A DNA stretch of 64,000 bases from assembly GCF_904424705.1 (NCBI RefSeq), contig NZ_CAJGBF010000007.1, positions 124,001 to 188,000 on the forward strand, read 5' to 3'. The translations under genes and the position numbers were made by a program. This stretch comes from Rossellomorea arthrocnemi. GTDB lineage: Bacteria > Bacillota > Bacilli > Bacillales > Bacillaceae_B. This document shows, piece after piece, positions 33,955 to 42,251 of the stretch; the stretch's first letter is position 1, and every line of letters begins with the position of its first letter. The notes under the pieces were generated by a model. The model had not been told where the DNA came from. It made no database searches and saw only the letters and a list, made by a program, of their open reading frames with translations.

Positions 33955-35418
33955 ATGAGAAAAAGTGTATTTAGAACATTAGTCATGACAGGTGGATTAG
34001 CAGCAAGTCTAGCTATCGGAGGTCACACAAGCTTAGCGGCAGGGAATGATTCACTGCTTAACAGCGATGATGGATTATTGGAAAATGTCAACATCCTTGA
34101 TTCTAAAGATGGTCTATTAAATGGATTGAACATCGGTGGATCAGATGAAGAATCAAATACGGATGTCAGTACTGATGCTGATTCAAATGTCGTAAACGAA
34201 ACCGTCGTTGATGAAGAAAATGATTCTGTTACAACGAATAATGGTGCAGAGGCGAATTCAGATGTAAACGCAGCGGTTGAAGGAGAAGACGAATCAGCGG
34301 AAGTAAATGCAGATACTGACGCAACTGTCATGAATGAAACAACAGTAGAAGAAGATTCAGCTACTTCCAAAACAGAAGCGGGAGCGTCCCAGGATGTAAA
34401 CGCAGCGGTTGAAGGAGAAGACGAATCAGCGGAAGTAAATGCAGATACTGACGCAACTGTCATGAATGAAACGACAGTAGAAGAAGATTCAGCTACTTCC
34501 AAAACAGAAGCGGGATCATCCCAGGATGTAAACGCAGCAGTTGAAGGAGAAGACGAATCAGCAGAAGTGAAAGCCGATACTGATGCAGCTGTCATGAATG
34601 AAACGACATACAGTGAAGAAGACGATTCTTTCACTTCCAAGACTGAAGCGGGAGCATCCCAGGATGTAAATGCAGCAGTTGAAGGAGAAGACGAATCAGC
34701 AGCTGTTGACGCTATGGCTGACGCTGGAATCATGAATGAAACAATATACAATGAAGAAGAAGATTCTTATGCCACTACTACTTCTGGAAACCTTACTTCC
34801 GGTCTGAATGCTTCTGCATCTGATGAAGACAAAGAAGTAATGGCTGATGCTATGACCGATTCAAATGTTTGGGTAAGTGCCGAAAACAACGAAGAAAATG
34901 ATTCTTCTAAAGCTTCATTTGGTACTGAATCTGCAAATGGTCTTGTATTGGGGTCAGAAGACAAAGAAGATGGTGACTCTTCTAAAGTAGAAGCAATGAA
35001 CGATACTTCTGTCATGACAACTGTTGAAAACAGCGACGACTATTCAAAGTTCGAAGCGAATGCCGCGAATAACCTGATGCTTGGAGCTATGACGGAAGAT
35101 GAAGACAATGAATCGGCTGCTACTGTCATGAACGCAGTGGAAGCGGGACTATGGGCTGAATCAATGGATTCTGAAGAAGAAGAGTATACAAGTGCCGGTT
35201 TAAATGCAGGTACGGATACAGCTCTTGGATTTTTATCCTCTGATGAGGACAACGAATCTTCTCTTCTATCAAACCTTGGTGTAAATGCAGATGCAAGCTA
35301 CACTCAATGGGAAAATGAAGAGTCTTCAGACAGTGAGTTCAACCTTGGTCTTTCGACAGATCTTGGTCTAAATACAATGTTACAGTCAGACGATGAAGGT
35401 TTTGATTTAGGACTGTGA
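33955..35418 (+). CDS. Secreted, extremely acidic repeat protein
   Basis: This encodes 487 residues after AAAAGGAGAG. A signal peptide (about 1-28, ends SLAA) is followed by four repeats of about 44 residues, each like DVNAAVEGEDESAEVNADTD then ATVMNETT plus a Ser/Thr/Glu linker (written in two parts), and then looser acidic repeats (WxxENxEENDSS, GLxLGxEDKED) to the end. Asp and Glu dominate, Cys is absent and there is no anchor or known enzyme motif. The regular alternation of hydrophobic and polar residues suggests stacked beta-strands or a calcium-binding matrix protein; that is inference. It is the second gene of the site C transcript and ends in a terminator. Confidence 0.75.
   Translation: MRKSVFRTLVMTGGLAASLAIGGHTSLAAGNDSLLNSDDGLLENVNILDSKDGLLNGLNIGGSDEESNTDVSTDADSNVVNETVVDEENDSVTTNNGAEANSDVNAAVEGEDESAEVNADTDATVMNETTVEEDSATSKTEAGASQDVNAAVEGEDESAEVNADTDATVMNETTVEEDSATSKTEAGSSQDVNAAVEGEDESAEVKADTDAAVMNETTYSEEDDSFTSKTEAGASQDVNAAVEGEDESAAVDAMADAGIMNETIYNEEEDSYATTTSGNLTSGLNASASDEDKEVMADAMTDSNVWVSAENNEENDSSKASFGTESANGLVLGSEDKEDGDSSKVEAMNDTSVMTTVENSDDYSKFEANAANNLMLGAMTEDEDNESAATVMNAVEAGLWAESMDSEEEEYTSAGLNAGTDTALGFLSSDEDNESSLLSNLGVNADASYTQWENEESSDSEFNLGLSTDLGLNTMLQSDDEGFDLGL
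34261..34794 (+). repeat. 132-bp coding tandem repeats
   Basis: GATGTAAA(C/T)GCAGC begins at 34261, 34393, 34525 and 34663: two 132-bp steps and one 138-bp step. The first two units are almost identical, so the array is likely to vary between strains. Confidence 0.85.
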
Positions 35419-35427
35419 TAGAAAAGG

Positions 35428-35463
35428 AAGGAATGATCCTGCGTGGATCATTCCTTTTTTTTT
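35428..35463. terminator. Bidirectional terminator between convergent genes
   Basis: A perfect 12-bp stem (35428-35439 with 35445-35456) with loop TGCGT precedes T9. It ends the secreted-protein transcript and overlaps the MFS gene stop on the other strand. Confidence 0.9.
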
Positions 35464-36751
35464 AGTGAACAGCTTTCTTCAATTCCAGTTCTTCTTTCTC
35501 AAAGCGCTCGAACATGATGAAGAAGAGGCCGGCACTCACAAGGGCAAGAATCGATAGTGTAATGAACGTCCAATCATACCCTACATAAAGAGACAGGGTG
35601 ATGGATAGAGGTGCAATGGTCCTTGCAATCGTGAAACGCAGGCTGGCTGCGGCAAAATATTGTCCCCTCATATGATCCGGTGCAAGCTTGGATACGAAGC
35701 TTTGTTGGATGCCGGCAGTCATCAGTTCTGCAAAAGTGAACACCGCCATGCTGATTACAAACATCCAAACAGAGCTGGTCTGCCCGAACATAAAGATCGA
35801 AACTGCGTAGATGATAGAAGATAAGATGAATACATTTCGCTCTCGGAATTTCGTGATCCACCGCGTGATCACCACGGTGAGAAGCGCCACCAGGAAGCCA
35901 TTTTCCGACAGGATCAGTCCGAATACCTGCTCGCTCACGAGGGTCAGTGACCAGTCCCCAAAGCTGAACAGAGTGGCTTTATCCATAGTATCTTTAATAT
36001 ATACAGGAATCAGCAGGTCCAATTGCATGAACGTTTGACCTATGAGGACCCCGGCTAAAATAAACAATAAAAACGTTTTGTCTTTAAAAATCACACTATA
36101 ATCTTTGAATTGATCCGACATCACACTATGCCAGGCTTTCTTTTTTCCTTCTGTGACAAGTAGTTTATTCTTATCTGCCGGTGCCGTTTCCCTCGTCATT
36201 TTATATAGAAGAAGAGCTAAAAGCATACAAATAAGTGCGGCGGCAATTAATAATTGAAACCGGTAGTGAACATAGAAAATGCCCCCTAATATCGGTCCTA
36301 CGACGACGGCAATATTAATGGATGTGTAAAAGACAGCAAACACATGGCTCCGGTCTTTCTCATCCACTACATCGGCGACCATGGCCTGACTTGCCGGCCA
36401 ATAAAACGAACCGAATACCCCGACCAAACTAAAACAGATAAATCCGATCATGGCAGAATCCAGCCACGGCGAACTGGCAAGGCCAAAGATTAAAAAAGCA
36501 AAGCCTTGTCCGAAGGCCGAAATGACCATCATCCGTTTACGCCCGAAGCGGTCCGCACAATAGCCTCCCATCAGATTCGCGAGAACGGCGAAAACCTGTG
36601 ACAGGACCAATAATAATCCTGCCGTCTGCTTTCCAAACGACTCTGTAAAATAGATCGTCAAAAACGGAAAGAACATCCAGAACGTAATGTTAATTGCTGC
36701 TTCCCCAAACAGCCGGACCTTTAAGTTGCGGTCCCAATCCCGAATTCTCAT
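35462..36751 (-). CDS. MFS transporter (DHA1-type)
   Basis: This encodes 429 residues after GGGGAGGAATTTAG. There are twelve membrane helices. MFS motif A is GGYCADRFGRKRMMVISAFGQG between helices 2 and 3, and the central loop is long and basic (around KNKLLVTEGKKKAW). FGSFYWPASQAMVADVV is typical of multidrug-type members. Probable drug or metabolite efflux; the substrate is unknown. There is no partner gene. Confidence 0.85.
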   Translation of the reverse strand: MRIRDWDRNLKVRLFGEAAINITFWMFFPFLTIYFTESFGKQTAGLLLVLSQVFAVLANLMGGYCADRFGRKRMMVISAFGQGFAFLIFGLASSPWLDSAMIGFICFSLVGVFGSFYWPASQAMVADVVDEKDRSHVFAVFYTSINIAVVVGPILGGIFYVHYRFQLLIAAALICMLLALLLYKMTRETAPADKNKLLVTEGKKKAWHSVMSDQFKDYSVIFKDKTFLLFILAGVLIGQTFMQLDLLIPVYIKDTMDKATLFSFGDWSLTLVSEQVFGLILSENGFLVALLTVVITRWITKFRERNVFILSSIIYAVSIFMFGQTSSVWMFVISMAVFTFAELMTAGIQQSFVSKLAPDHMRGQYFAAASLRFTIARTIAPLSITLSLYVGYDWTFITLSILALVSAGLFFIMFERFEKEELELKKAVH

Positions 36752-36938
36752 CTAAATTCCTCCCCTCATGAAACACTAGATGAACTAGAATATCATAGCC
36801 TGATAGGACAAAATAAACAAGACTCATTTACTGGTATTTACATAATATTTACTCATTGTGTTTCGTGAGCTTGAGATACCATTCGCACGTTTTTGAATAC
36901 ATTAATAGTACTGACTGGGAAAGGAACGGTGGACGGAG

Positions 36939-37520
36939 GTGATAGATAGACTAATTCTCATTACGGGAGTGTGGACTCAGGTAGTCGGGACTGTAATTGC
37001 GGCAATTGGTGAAACGATGATCATTCAAGAAGAACGATTGGACCAGGAGCCAGTCGGATTTCGACTGGTCTCCATCGGAAATGGATTTGAGGCGGCGGGG
37101 AATTCCCTGCAGGCAGTCGGTGCCGAAAAGTTGTCAGATGGTTCCATAGGGGAGACCTACCGTATGATTGGTGACTGGATGCAAGCTTCCGGGAATGTGA
37201 CGAATGTAATTGCTGCTGAAATTCAATTTTCAGGGGAAGAGCTGGAGGGATTGAATCTGGATATATTCGGGGATACCGTACAGTCCGTCGGAGCAGGACT
37301 GGAAGCATTCGGGGCCACCTTGAGTACACGCGCCTATTCCAAACTCCTCGCTGCTGGAAACACGATTCAATCTTTAGGGGCGGCCCTTGAAGCAATAGGA
37401 GAAGTATATATTCTAAAGGAAATGAAGGATACTGGACTGCAGATCTCTGCATTCGGAAGCTATGCCCAGGCAGCAGGTGCGACAATTGCTGCAATAGCCT
37501 TGACGAAAGAGTATGGATAG
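36939..37520 (+). CDS. Repetitive Gly/Ala-rich protein (DUF6944-like)
   Basis: This encodes about 193 residues. Internal repeats of about 18-22 residues carry a G-x-x-x-Q/E-A-x-G pattern (GNGFEAAGNSLQAVG, GDTVQSVGAGLEAFG, GNTIQSLGAALEAIG, GSYAQAAGATIAAI). I recall similar proteins in Bacillus as DUF6944 repetitive proteins. No signal peptide is seen. The start is uncertain: the GTG at 36939 lies inside the GGAGGTG that would normally be its ribosome binding site, and no ATG, GTG or TTG lies at normal spacing downstream. Confidence 0.65.
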   Translation: MIDRLILITGVWTQVVGTVIAAIGETMIIQEERLDQEPVGFRLVSIGNGFEAAGNSLQAVGAEKLSDGSIGETYRMIGDWMQASGNVTNVIAAEIQFSGEELEGLNLDIFGDTVQSVGAGLEAFGATLSTRAYSKLLAAGNTIQSLGAALEAIGEVYILKEMKDTGLQISAFGSYAQAAGATIAAIALTKEYG

Positions 37521-37643
37521 AGAATAATTTTGGATTGAAAGAGGAAGGAGATTACTAAATAATAAGGATTCATTTCTAATACGAACGGATCTTAGTTGTT
37601 TGGCTGAAGGCGGTGGACAAATCAAACTTAGATTAAATGGGAA

Positions 37644-37752
37644 TTGCGTCATTTTTTAAGATGATTGCGTCAAAATAAAATTTATTGCGTCATTTTATTG
37701 ATATTTGCGTCATTATCGAAAGGAATTGCGTCAAAATTTCGGTATTTGCGTC
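37644..37752. repeat. Six-copy array of TTGCGTC, 20-21 bp period
   Basis: TTGCGTC starts at 37644, 37665, 37685, 37705, 37726 and 37746 (steps 21, 20, 20, 21, 20). Spacer bases are A/T-rich and differ. It lies between convergent genes; no ORF is credible here. The remainder of 37521-37858 shows nothing else apart from the terminator at 37803-37832. Confidence 0.75.
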
Positions 37753-37802
37753 GTTATACAAAAGTATCAGTCAACCAACGCCAACCAACCCTCTTCCAAA
37801 AT

Positions 37803-37832
37803 AAAACCCCAAAAGGCAGCACAAGCCGCCTT
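37803..37832 (-). terminator. Probable terminator of ampS
   Basis: On the minus strand AAGGCGGC pairs with GCTGCCTT (one G-T pair) across TTGT, followed by TTGGGGTTTTATTTT. Confidence 0.5.
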
Positions 37833-37858
37833 CCGGGATCCTACCTTACATATTCTCC

Positions 37859-39091
37859 TTAAAACGCCCAACCGCCATCGCGGAATACTGCTTCAGTCGA
37901 GCCGTCATCCTTCACTCCATCGATGTTCATTTTGTCTGAACCAATCATGAAGTCTACGTGAGTGATACTGTTGTTCAAGCCGTTTTTCTCCAGCTCTTCT
38001 TCACTCATTTTCTTTCCGCCTTCGATACAGAATGCATAGGCATTACCGATCGCAAGGTGGTTTGATGCGTTCTCATCAAATAATGTGTTGTAGAATAACA
38101 CGTTCGATTGAGAGATCGGTGATTGGTGAGGAACTAGGGCGATTTCCCCAAGGTAGTGAGATCCTTCATCTGTGTCCACAAGGCGCTTTAGAATTTCTTC
38201 GCCTTCTTCAGCCTTTACGTCCACAATGCGTCCGTTTTCAAATGTGATCGTGAAGTTGTCAATCACGTTACCGCCGTAGCTAAGTGGCTTCGTGCTTGAT
38301 ACTGTACCATTTACACCTGTTTTCAGTGGAACAGTGAATACTTCTTCCGTCGGCATGTTTGCCATGAAAGTCGTTCCATCTTCGTTCACACTTCCGGCTC
38401 CGACCCACAGGTGACCTTTAGGAAGTTCGATGGTAAGGTCCGTCCCTGGTGCTGTGTAATGAAGTTTTTGATAGTTCTTTTCATTCAGGTATTCGACTTT
38501 TTCGTGAAGGTTTGCGTCGTGATCCTTCCATGCCTGTACAGGGTCAGCCTGGTCAGCACGCACCGCTTTGAAAATCGCTTCCCATAATAGGTCCACTTGT
38601 TCTTCTTCCGTAGCATCCGGGAATACTTTTGCAGCCCAATCTTTCGAAGGAGCGGCCAGTACGCACCAGCTGACTTTATCCGATTGAATGAACTGACGGT
38701 ATTTTGACATCGCTTTGCCGGCTACCTTTTGGAAGTTCGAGATGCGATCCGGATTCACTCCTTTTAACAGGTCGGGGCTTGAAGAGACGATGCTCATGAA
38801 TGCAGCTCCGCCTTCAGCAAGCTCTTCCACTTCACGCGCTTTCCATTGAGGGAACTCCTGGAAAGCTTCTTCCGGGGCAAGGTCATATTTCGTGCGGTTG
38901 ACGATATCGTCACTCCAGTTCACATATACGTGCTTAGCTCCTACTTCATAGGCTTTTTTAACTACTAAGCGTACAAATTCTGCAGAATCGATGGATGTGT
39001 TGATGACAAGGGTCTGACCCTTCTGGACATTCACTCCGACTTCTACAGCCAAACTTGCGTATTTTTCAAGATTTTGTTGAAAATTAGTCAT
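37859..39091 (-). CDS. ampS: M29 family aminopeptidase AmpS
   Basis: This encodes 410 residues, the standard length. It removes N-terminal amino acids from peptides with a two-metal site in the cytoplasm. Conserved M29 features visible: an N-terminal domain with VGVNVQKGQTLVIN, YVNWSDD and LAAPSKDWA, then the metal-site region with PTEEVFTVPLKTGVNGTVSSTKPL, EIALVPHQSPI, LFYNTLFDENASNHLAIG and THVDFMIGSDKMNIDG, where the conserved Glu, His and Asp ligands lie. It is a single gene. Confidence 0.93.
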   Translation of the reverse strand: MTNFQQNLEKYASLAVEVGVNVQKGQTLVINTSIDSAEFVRLVVKKAYEVGAKHVYVNWSDDIVNRTKYDLAPEEAFQEFPQWKAREVEELAEGGAAFMSIVSSSPDLLKGVNPDRISNFQKVAGKAMSKYRQFIQSDKVSWCVLAAPSKDWAAKVFPDATEEEQVDLLWEAIFKAVRADQADPVQAWKDHDANLHEKVEYLNEKNYQKLHYTAPGTDLTIELPKGHLWVGAGSVNEDGTTFMANMPTEEVFTVPLKTGVNGTVSSTKPLSYGGNVIDNFTITFENGRIVDVKAEEGEEILKRLVDTDEGSHYLGEIALVPHQSPISQSNVLFYNTLFDENASNHLAIGNAYAFCIEGGKKMSEEELEKNGLNNSITHVDFMIGSDKMNIDGVKDDGSTEAVFRDGGWAF

Positions 39092-39327
39092 TATGTATTC
39101 TCCTTTTTTTCAGAATGTTCTATTACATTCTTATTGTATCAGTGCCCACACGGTTTGCAAGTGTTTACACCTATCTTTGTATCGTATGCAAATGAATGAA
39201 AAAGTATTTGTGAAGAAGCGTTATGAATATGAACGTTCTATGGCATTGGGTCAAGAAGAATGGCATACAATCGGACAACTATACTATAATGTTGGGAGCA
39301 AGATTATATCAAAGGGGGAAAAGATAC

Positions 39328-39720
39328 GTGCCTTGGAATGTCCTATTATTACGAATGTCCGCCATATATGGGTTTATCGGAGCATTTCTCGGGTCTCATA
39401 TGGCAGGAGCGGGATCGTATGCATTCAAGCCCATCCACGCTCATATATTAGTTGTCGGATGGTTGAGTTTATTTGCTTATTCGTCTTATTATCGTTCCTA
39501 TCAAGTACCGAAGTCTTCTAAACTGGCATTTGCCCATGTGTGGACAGCAATCATCGGTTCTATTGGATTGACCGCCGGGATGTGGATGTACAACTTAAAT
39601 CCGTTCAATTTTCCGTCAAGCTTTACGACCGTTTTTTATATTGTCGGGGGAAGCACGTTGTTACTCAGCTTTTTCCTGTTTTTATTGATGACATTTAAGT
39701 ACAGTGAGAGTAAAAAGTAA
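39328..39720 (+). CDS. Four-helix membrane protein resembling a heme-copper oxidase/NorB fragment
   Basis: This encodes 130 residues from the GTG at 39328, 9 nt after AAAGGGGG; longer frames upstream lack support. Four membrane helices (about 8-28, 38-60, 70-92, 100-124). The second begins KPIHAHILVVGWLSL, the HAH-x-x-x-x-GW pattern of the first His-bearing helix of cbb3 oxidases and NO reductases, but the other heme and copper ligands are missing. It could be a truncated relative or a distinct heme-binding family. Next to nsrR and hmp, a link to NO or oxygen is possible. Confidence 0.6.
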   Translation: MPWNVLLLRMSAIYGFIGAFLGSHMAGAGSYAFKPIHAHILVVGWLSLFAYSSYYRSYQVPKSSKLAFAHVWTAIIGSIGLTAGMWMYNLNPFNFPSSFTTVFYIVGGSTLLLSFFLFLLMTFKYSESKK

Positions 39721-39897
39721 AGAGTAAAGAGGAGCCTGTTTCCGGTTGGGAGGCAGGTTTTTTATTTTAAGGTGATCAGGTTCAGCACCAGGATTCCTCT
39801 TCATATAACAAACTCTGATTATTGTTCCCACCACCCTGCAGCACAAACTCAATGTCTGAGCAATAACAACAATCTTTGTGAAAAGAGCCTTATAAAA

Positions 39898-39929
39898 AAA
39901 CTTTCCACCGGTTGTCGGTGGAAAGTTTC
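39898..39929 (-). terminator. Terminator of nsrR
   Basis: A perfect 12-bp stem (AACTTTCCACCG and its complement) with a GTTGT loop abuts the nsrR stop and is followed on the minus strand by T7. Confidence 0.85.
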
Positions 39930-40388
39930 TCATGTTGACGTTTCATCACGTTCCTGCTCCTGAAAGAGAAAACGATAATCCATGGGGTTGTGGATCAGGT
40001 CGGCCAGGGTGTATTCGTCGAGGACTGAAAGGTAGGCGTTCAATGCTTTGCCGAGAACATGCTTTAATCCGCAGACGGGCGTGATGATGCAGGAGTTGTT
40101 TTCGGCGTCGAAGCATTCGACAAGATGGAAATCCTCCTCTGTCGCACGGACCAGTTTTCCTATATTTATATCTTCAGGGGACTTTGCAAGTTTGATTCCT
40201 CCGTTTCTGCCACGAATCGTTTCAATCATCCCCATTTTTCCAAGTTCATACGTCACTTTCATCAGGTGATTCTTTGAGATGCTGTAGGCATCAGCGATTT
40301 CTTTTATATTAGAGAGTTCGTCCTTCGGTTTTGAAGCCAGGAAAATCAGGACCCTCAGTGAGTAGTCAGTGTATAAAGTTAGTCTCAT
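39930..40388 (-). CDS. nsrR: NO-sensing Rrf2 repressor NsrR
   Basis: This encodes 152 residues starting MRLTLYTDYSLRVL after GGTGAG. The winged helix-turn-helix covers about residues 10-65 (IADAYSISKNHLMKVTYELGKMG). Cys residues C92, C100 and C106 have exactly the spacing and numbering of the [4Fe-4S] ligands of B. subtilis NsrR. Binding of NO to the cluster releases DNA. The divergent hmp gene and two operator-like palindromes in between identify the target. Confidence 0.95.
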   Translation of the reverse strand: MRLTLYTDYSLRVLIFLASKPKDELSNIKEIADAYSISKNHLMKVTYELGKMGMIETIRGRNGGIKLAKSPEDINIGKLVRATEEDFHLVECFDAENNSCIITPVCGLKHVLGKALNAYLSVLDEYTLADLIHNPMDYRFLFQEQERDETST

Positions 40389-40465
40389 GTATCTCACCTT
40401 TCCGTTCCATTATCTTCATTATACAGAAGGAAGTAAGTCTGTGTCTAAATGTGACTGTTTTGTTA

Positions 40466-40488
40466 AAGATGTATTTTATATATTGCTT
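40466..40488. promoter_or_regulatory. NsrR operator-like site 1
   Basis: AAGATGTATTTTATATATTG plus CTT (40466-40488) resembles the AAGATGYATTT-type NsrR palindrome. It lies between nsrR and hmp. Confidence 0.65.
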
Positions 40489-40510
40489 TAACAAATGAGT
40501 AGGAGTAGTC

Positions 40511-40537
40511 TAAAGATGCATTTAAAATATATCTTTA
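40511..40537. promoter_or_regulatory. NsrR operator-like site 2
   Basis: TAAAGATGCATTT and AAATATATCTTTA form a near-perfect palindrome centred at about 40524. It ends 12 bp before the hmp start, where bound repressor would block initiation. Confidence 0.75.
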
Positions 40538-40549
40538 GAGGTGACCTAC

Positions 40550-41758
40550 ATGCTATCTCAAAAAACCATTGAAATCGTGAAATCGACTGCTCCTGTCTTA
40601 GAAGTGAAAGGAACGGAAATAACGTCCACTTTTTATAAAAATTTATTTACCAATCATCCAGAGTTATTAAATATCTTCAATCATGCTAATCAGAAAAAAG
40701 GAAGACAGCAAACCGCACTCGCCAATACGGTGTATGCGGCTGCACAGAACATCGATAAACTCGAAAGTATTCTTCCTGTAGTGAAGCAGATTGCCCATAA
40801 GCACAGAAGTTTAGGTGTTAAGCCTGAACATTATCCAATTGTAGGGGAGCACCTGCTTCAAGCAATCAAGCAAGTCCTTGGAGAGGCAGCGACGGATGAG
40901 ATCATTGAAGCATGGGGGGACGCATACGGTGTCATCGCCGGAGTATTCATTGATGTAGAAGAAGAAATGTACAAAGAAACGGAAAACAAAGACGCAGGAT
41001 ACAGAGACTTTAAACCGTTTATCGTCGCAAAGAAGGTAGAGGAGAGCGGGGTTATCACATCTTTCTATCTTCAACCGAAAGAAGGCGGAAATGTCCCGAC
41101 TTACATGCCAGGTCAATATATTTCTGTGCGGGTGACGATCCCTGGTGAAGAGTTCACTCATATTCGTCAGTACAGTTTATCAAGCGCACCAATGGAGAAT
41201 CTCTTCCGAATTTCTGTTAAAAGGGAAGCAGAGTGTGATCCGCATGGGAAGGTGTCCAATTTCTTACATGACAAAGTTGCCGAAGGAAGTGAAATCGAAG
41301 TCAGTGCACCAGCTGGGGACTTTTATTTAGAAAATGGAGAAGCGCCTGTTGCATTTATAAGCGGAGGTGTTGGAATCACACCTATGATGAGTATGCTCGA
41401 ACAAGTGGCAAAAACCACACCGGCACGGAGAACAGCGTTTATTCATGCGAGCAAACATGAAGGGGTTCATGCCTTTAGAGATGAAGTCGCTCAACTTATG
41501 ACCGAGATGGTGAATGGGGAAGCGTGTTATATTTATGAAAATCCACGGGAAAAATCCGGATCCCATTTTACAGGATACGTGAACAAAGAAATCCTGAAGC
41601 AGTATGTAGCCGAGGGGACGGAATGCTATGTGTGCGGTCCGGCACCGTTTATGAAGGCCGTTATCGGAATGTTGGCGGAAATGGGCGTATCTAAGGTGAG
41701 CTATGAATTCTTCGGTCCGGCGATGGATTTAAGTAAGAAAGAGAGTGTCACGGTTTAA
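40550..41758 (+). CDS. hmp: Flavohemoglobin, NO dioxygenase Hmp
   Basis: This encodes 402 residues; the ATG at 40550 follows GAGGTG. The globin domain (about 1-138) has distal Tyr29, proximal His85 and Tyr95, the standard positions. The FAD domain (about 150-260) has RQYSLSSAP. The NAD domain (about 265-400) has FISGGVGITPMMSML and CYVCGPAPFM, ending YEFFGP. It converts NO plus oxygen to nitrate using NAD(P)H. It should be repressed by NsrR through the two sites upstream. With a NOS gene in the window, it may limit self-made NO. Confidence 0.96.
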   Translation: MLSQKTIEIVKSTAPVLEVKGTEITSTFYKNLFTNHPELLNIFNHANQKKGRQQTALANTVYAAAQNIDKLESILPVVKQIAHKHRSLGVKPEHYPIVGEHLLQAIKQVLGEAATDEIIEAWGDAYGVIAGVFIDVEEEMYKETENKDAGYRDFKPFIVAKKVEESGVITSFYLQPKEGGNVPTYMPGQYISVRVTIPGEEFTHIRQYSLSSAPMENLFRISVKREAECDPHGKVSNFLHDKVAEGSEIEVSAPAGDFYLENGEAPVAFISGGVGITPMMSMLEQVAKTTPARRTAFIHASKHEGVHAFRDEVAQLMTEMVNGEACYIYENPREKSGSHFTGYVNKEILKQYVAEGTECYVCGPAPFMKAVIGMLAEMGVSKVSYEFFGPAMDLSKKESVTV

Positions 41759-41763
41759 CGATT

Positions 41764-41819
41764 TGAAAATAAAGTTCGGAATTTCTGAAAATAAAATCAT
41801 CAGTTTTGAAAATGAAAAT
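41764..41819. repeat. TGAAAAT array, about 21-bp period
   Basis: TGAAAAT starts at 41764, 41786, 41807 and 41813 (steps 22, 21, then 6). It lies just past the hmp stop, between convergent genes, as the TTGCGTC array does. Confidence 0.5.
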
Positions 41820-41861
41820 GTAATTGAACCTGAATACGGGGCATCTTTCAATAGGGGAACC

Positions 41862-41890
41862 AAAAAAACGCTAGGATTCCTAGCGTTTTT
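41862..41890. terminator. Bidirectional terminator
   Basis: The stem AACGCTAGG/CCTAGCGTT with a 3-nt loop is flanked by A7 and T5. It separates hmp from the opposing small gene. Confidence 0.85.
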
Positions 41891-41895
41891 CTGAT

Positions 41896-42063
41896 TCAGT
41901 AGCGGTGTTCATCGTTATCTTCACGATTTTTAAATGCTTCCTGTGTGACAATCAATTCTTCATCACCCACTGCATCTTCCGAATGTTTTTTAGATGTACT
42001 ATTTTGAAGGAAATTACCTGGATGCCCCTTTTTCTTTGATTCGAATGATTTACCACGTGCCAT
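41896..42063 (-). CDS. Small hydrophilic protein, function unknown
   Basis: This encodes 55 residues starting MARGKSFESKKKGHPGNF, with AAAAGGAGTGGCTGAC upstream, a good signal. It is highly charged: a basic N-terminal third and an acidic C-terminal part ending REDNDEHRY. It has no Cys and no hydrophobic segment and is probably disordered, like several small Bacillus stress or spore proteins. I do not recognise the family. Confidence 0.6.
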   Translation of the reverse strand: MARGKSFESKKKGHPGNFLQNSTSKKHSEDAVGDEELIVTQEAFKNREDNDEHRY

Positions 42064-42251
42064 GTCAGCCACTCCTTTTCGTTCGTGATACAGGTAGTTT
42101 TTCCAGCTGATACGAAAATATGTGAAATGAATTGTCAGAAAATAGACTCATCTCTTATGTTCAGCAATCCGTCCGATTGGATATACTAGTAGTAACATGT
42201 GGGAATTCCCGCTGCTAAAGAAACAATCGATTCCGCCAGGGAGGGATTTAG

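Noticed and set aside
34023-34751. 242-residue reverse-strand ORF across the acidic repeat gene
   Set aside because: It is the mirror of a low-complexity repeat (all Ser/Ala/Asp/Val), has no ribosome binding site, and the plus-strand frame has a signal peptide, a ribosome binding site and a terminator.
38428-38445. GGGACGGACC word inside ampS
   Set aside because: It encodes PGTDL, which is conserved in M29 aminopeptidases, so the match arises from codon choice rather than insertion. Similar words in nos (20888) and motA (44882) were rejected for the same reason.
39093-39521. 142-residue plus-strand ORF
   Set aside because: It overlaps the well-supported membrane protein gene at 39328 in another frame and lacks a ribosome binding site.
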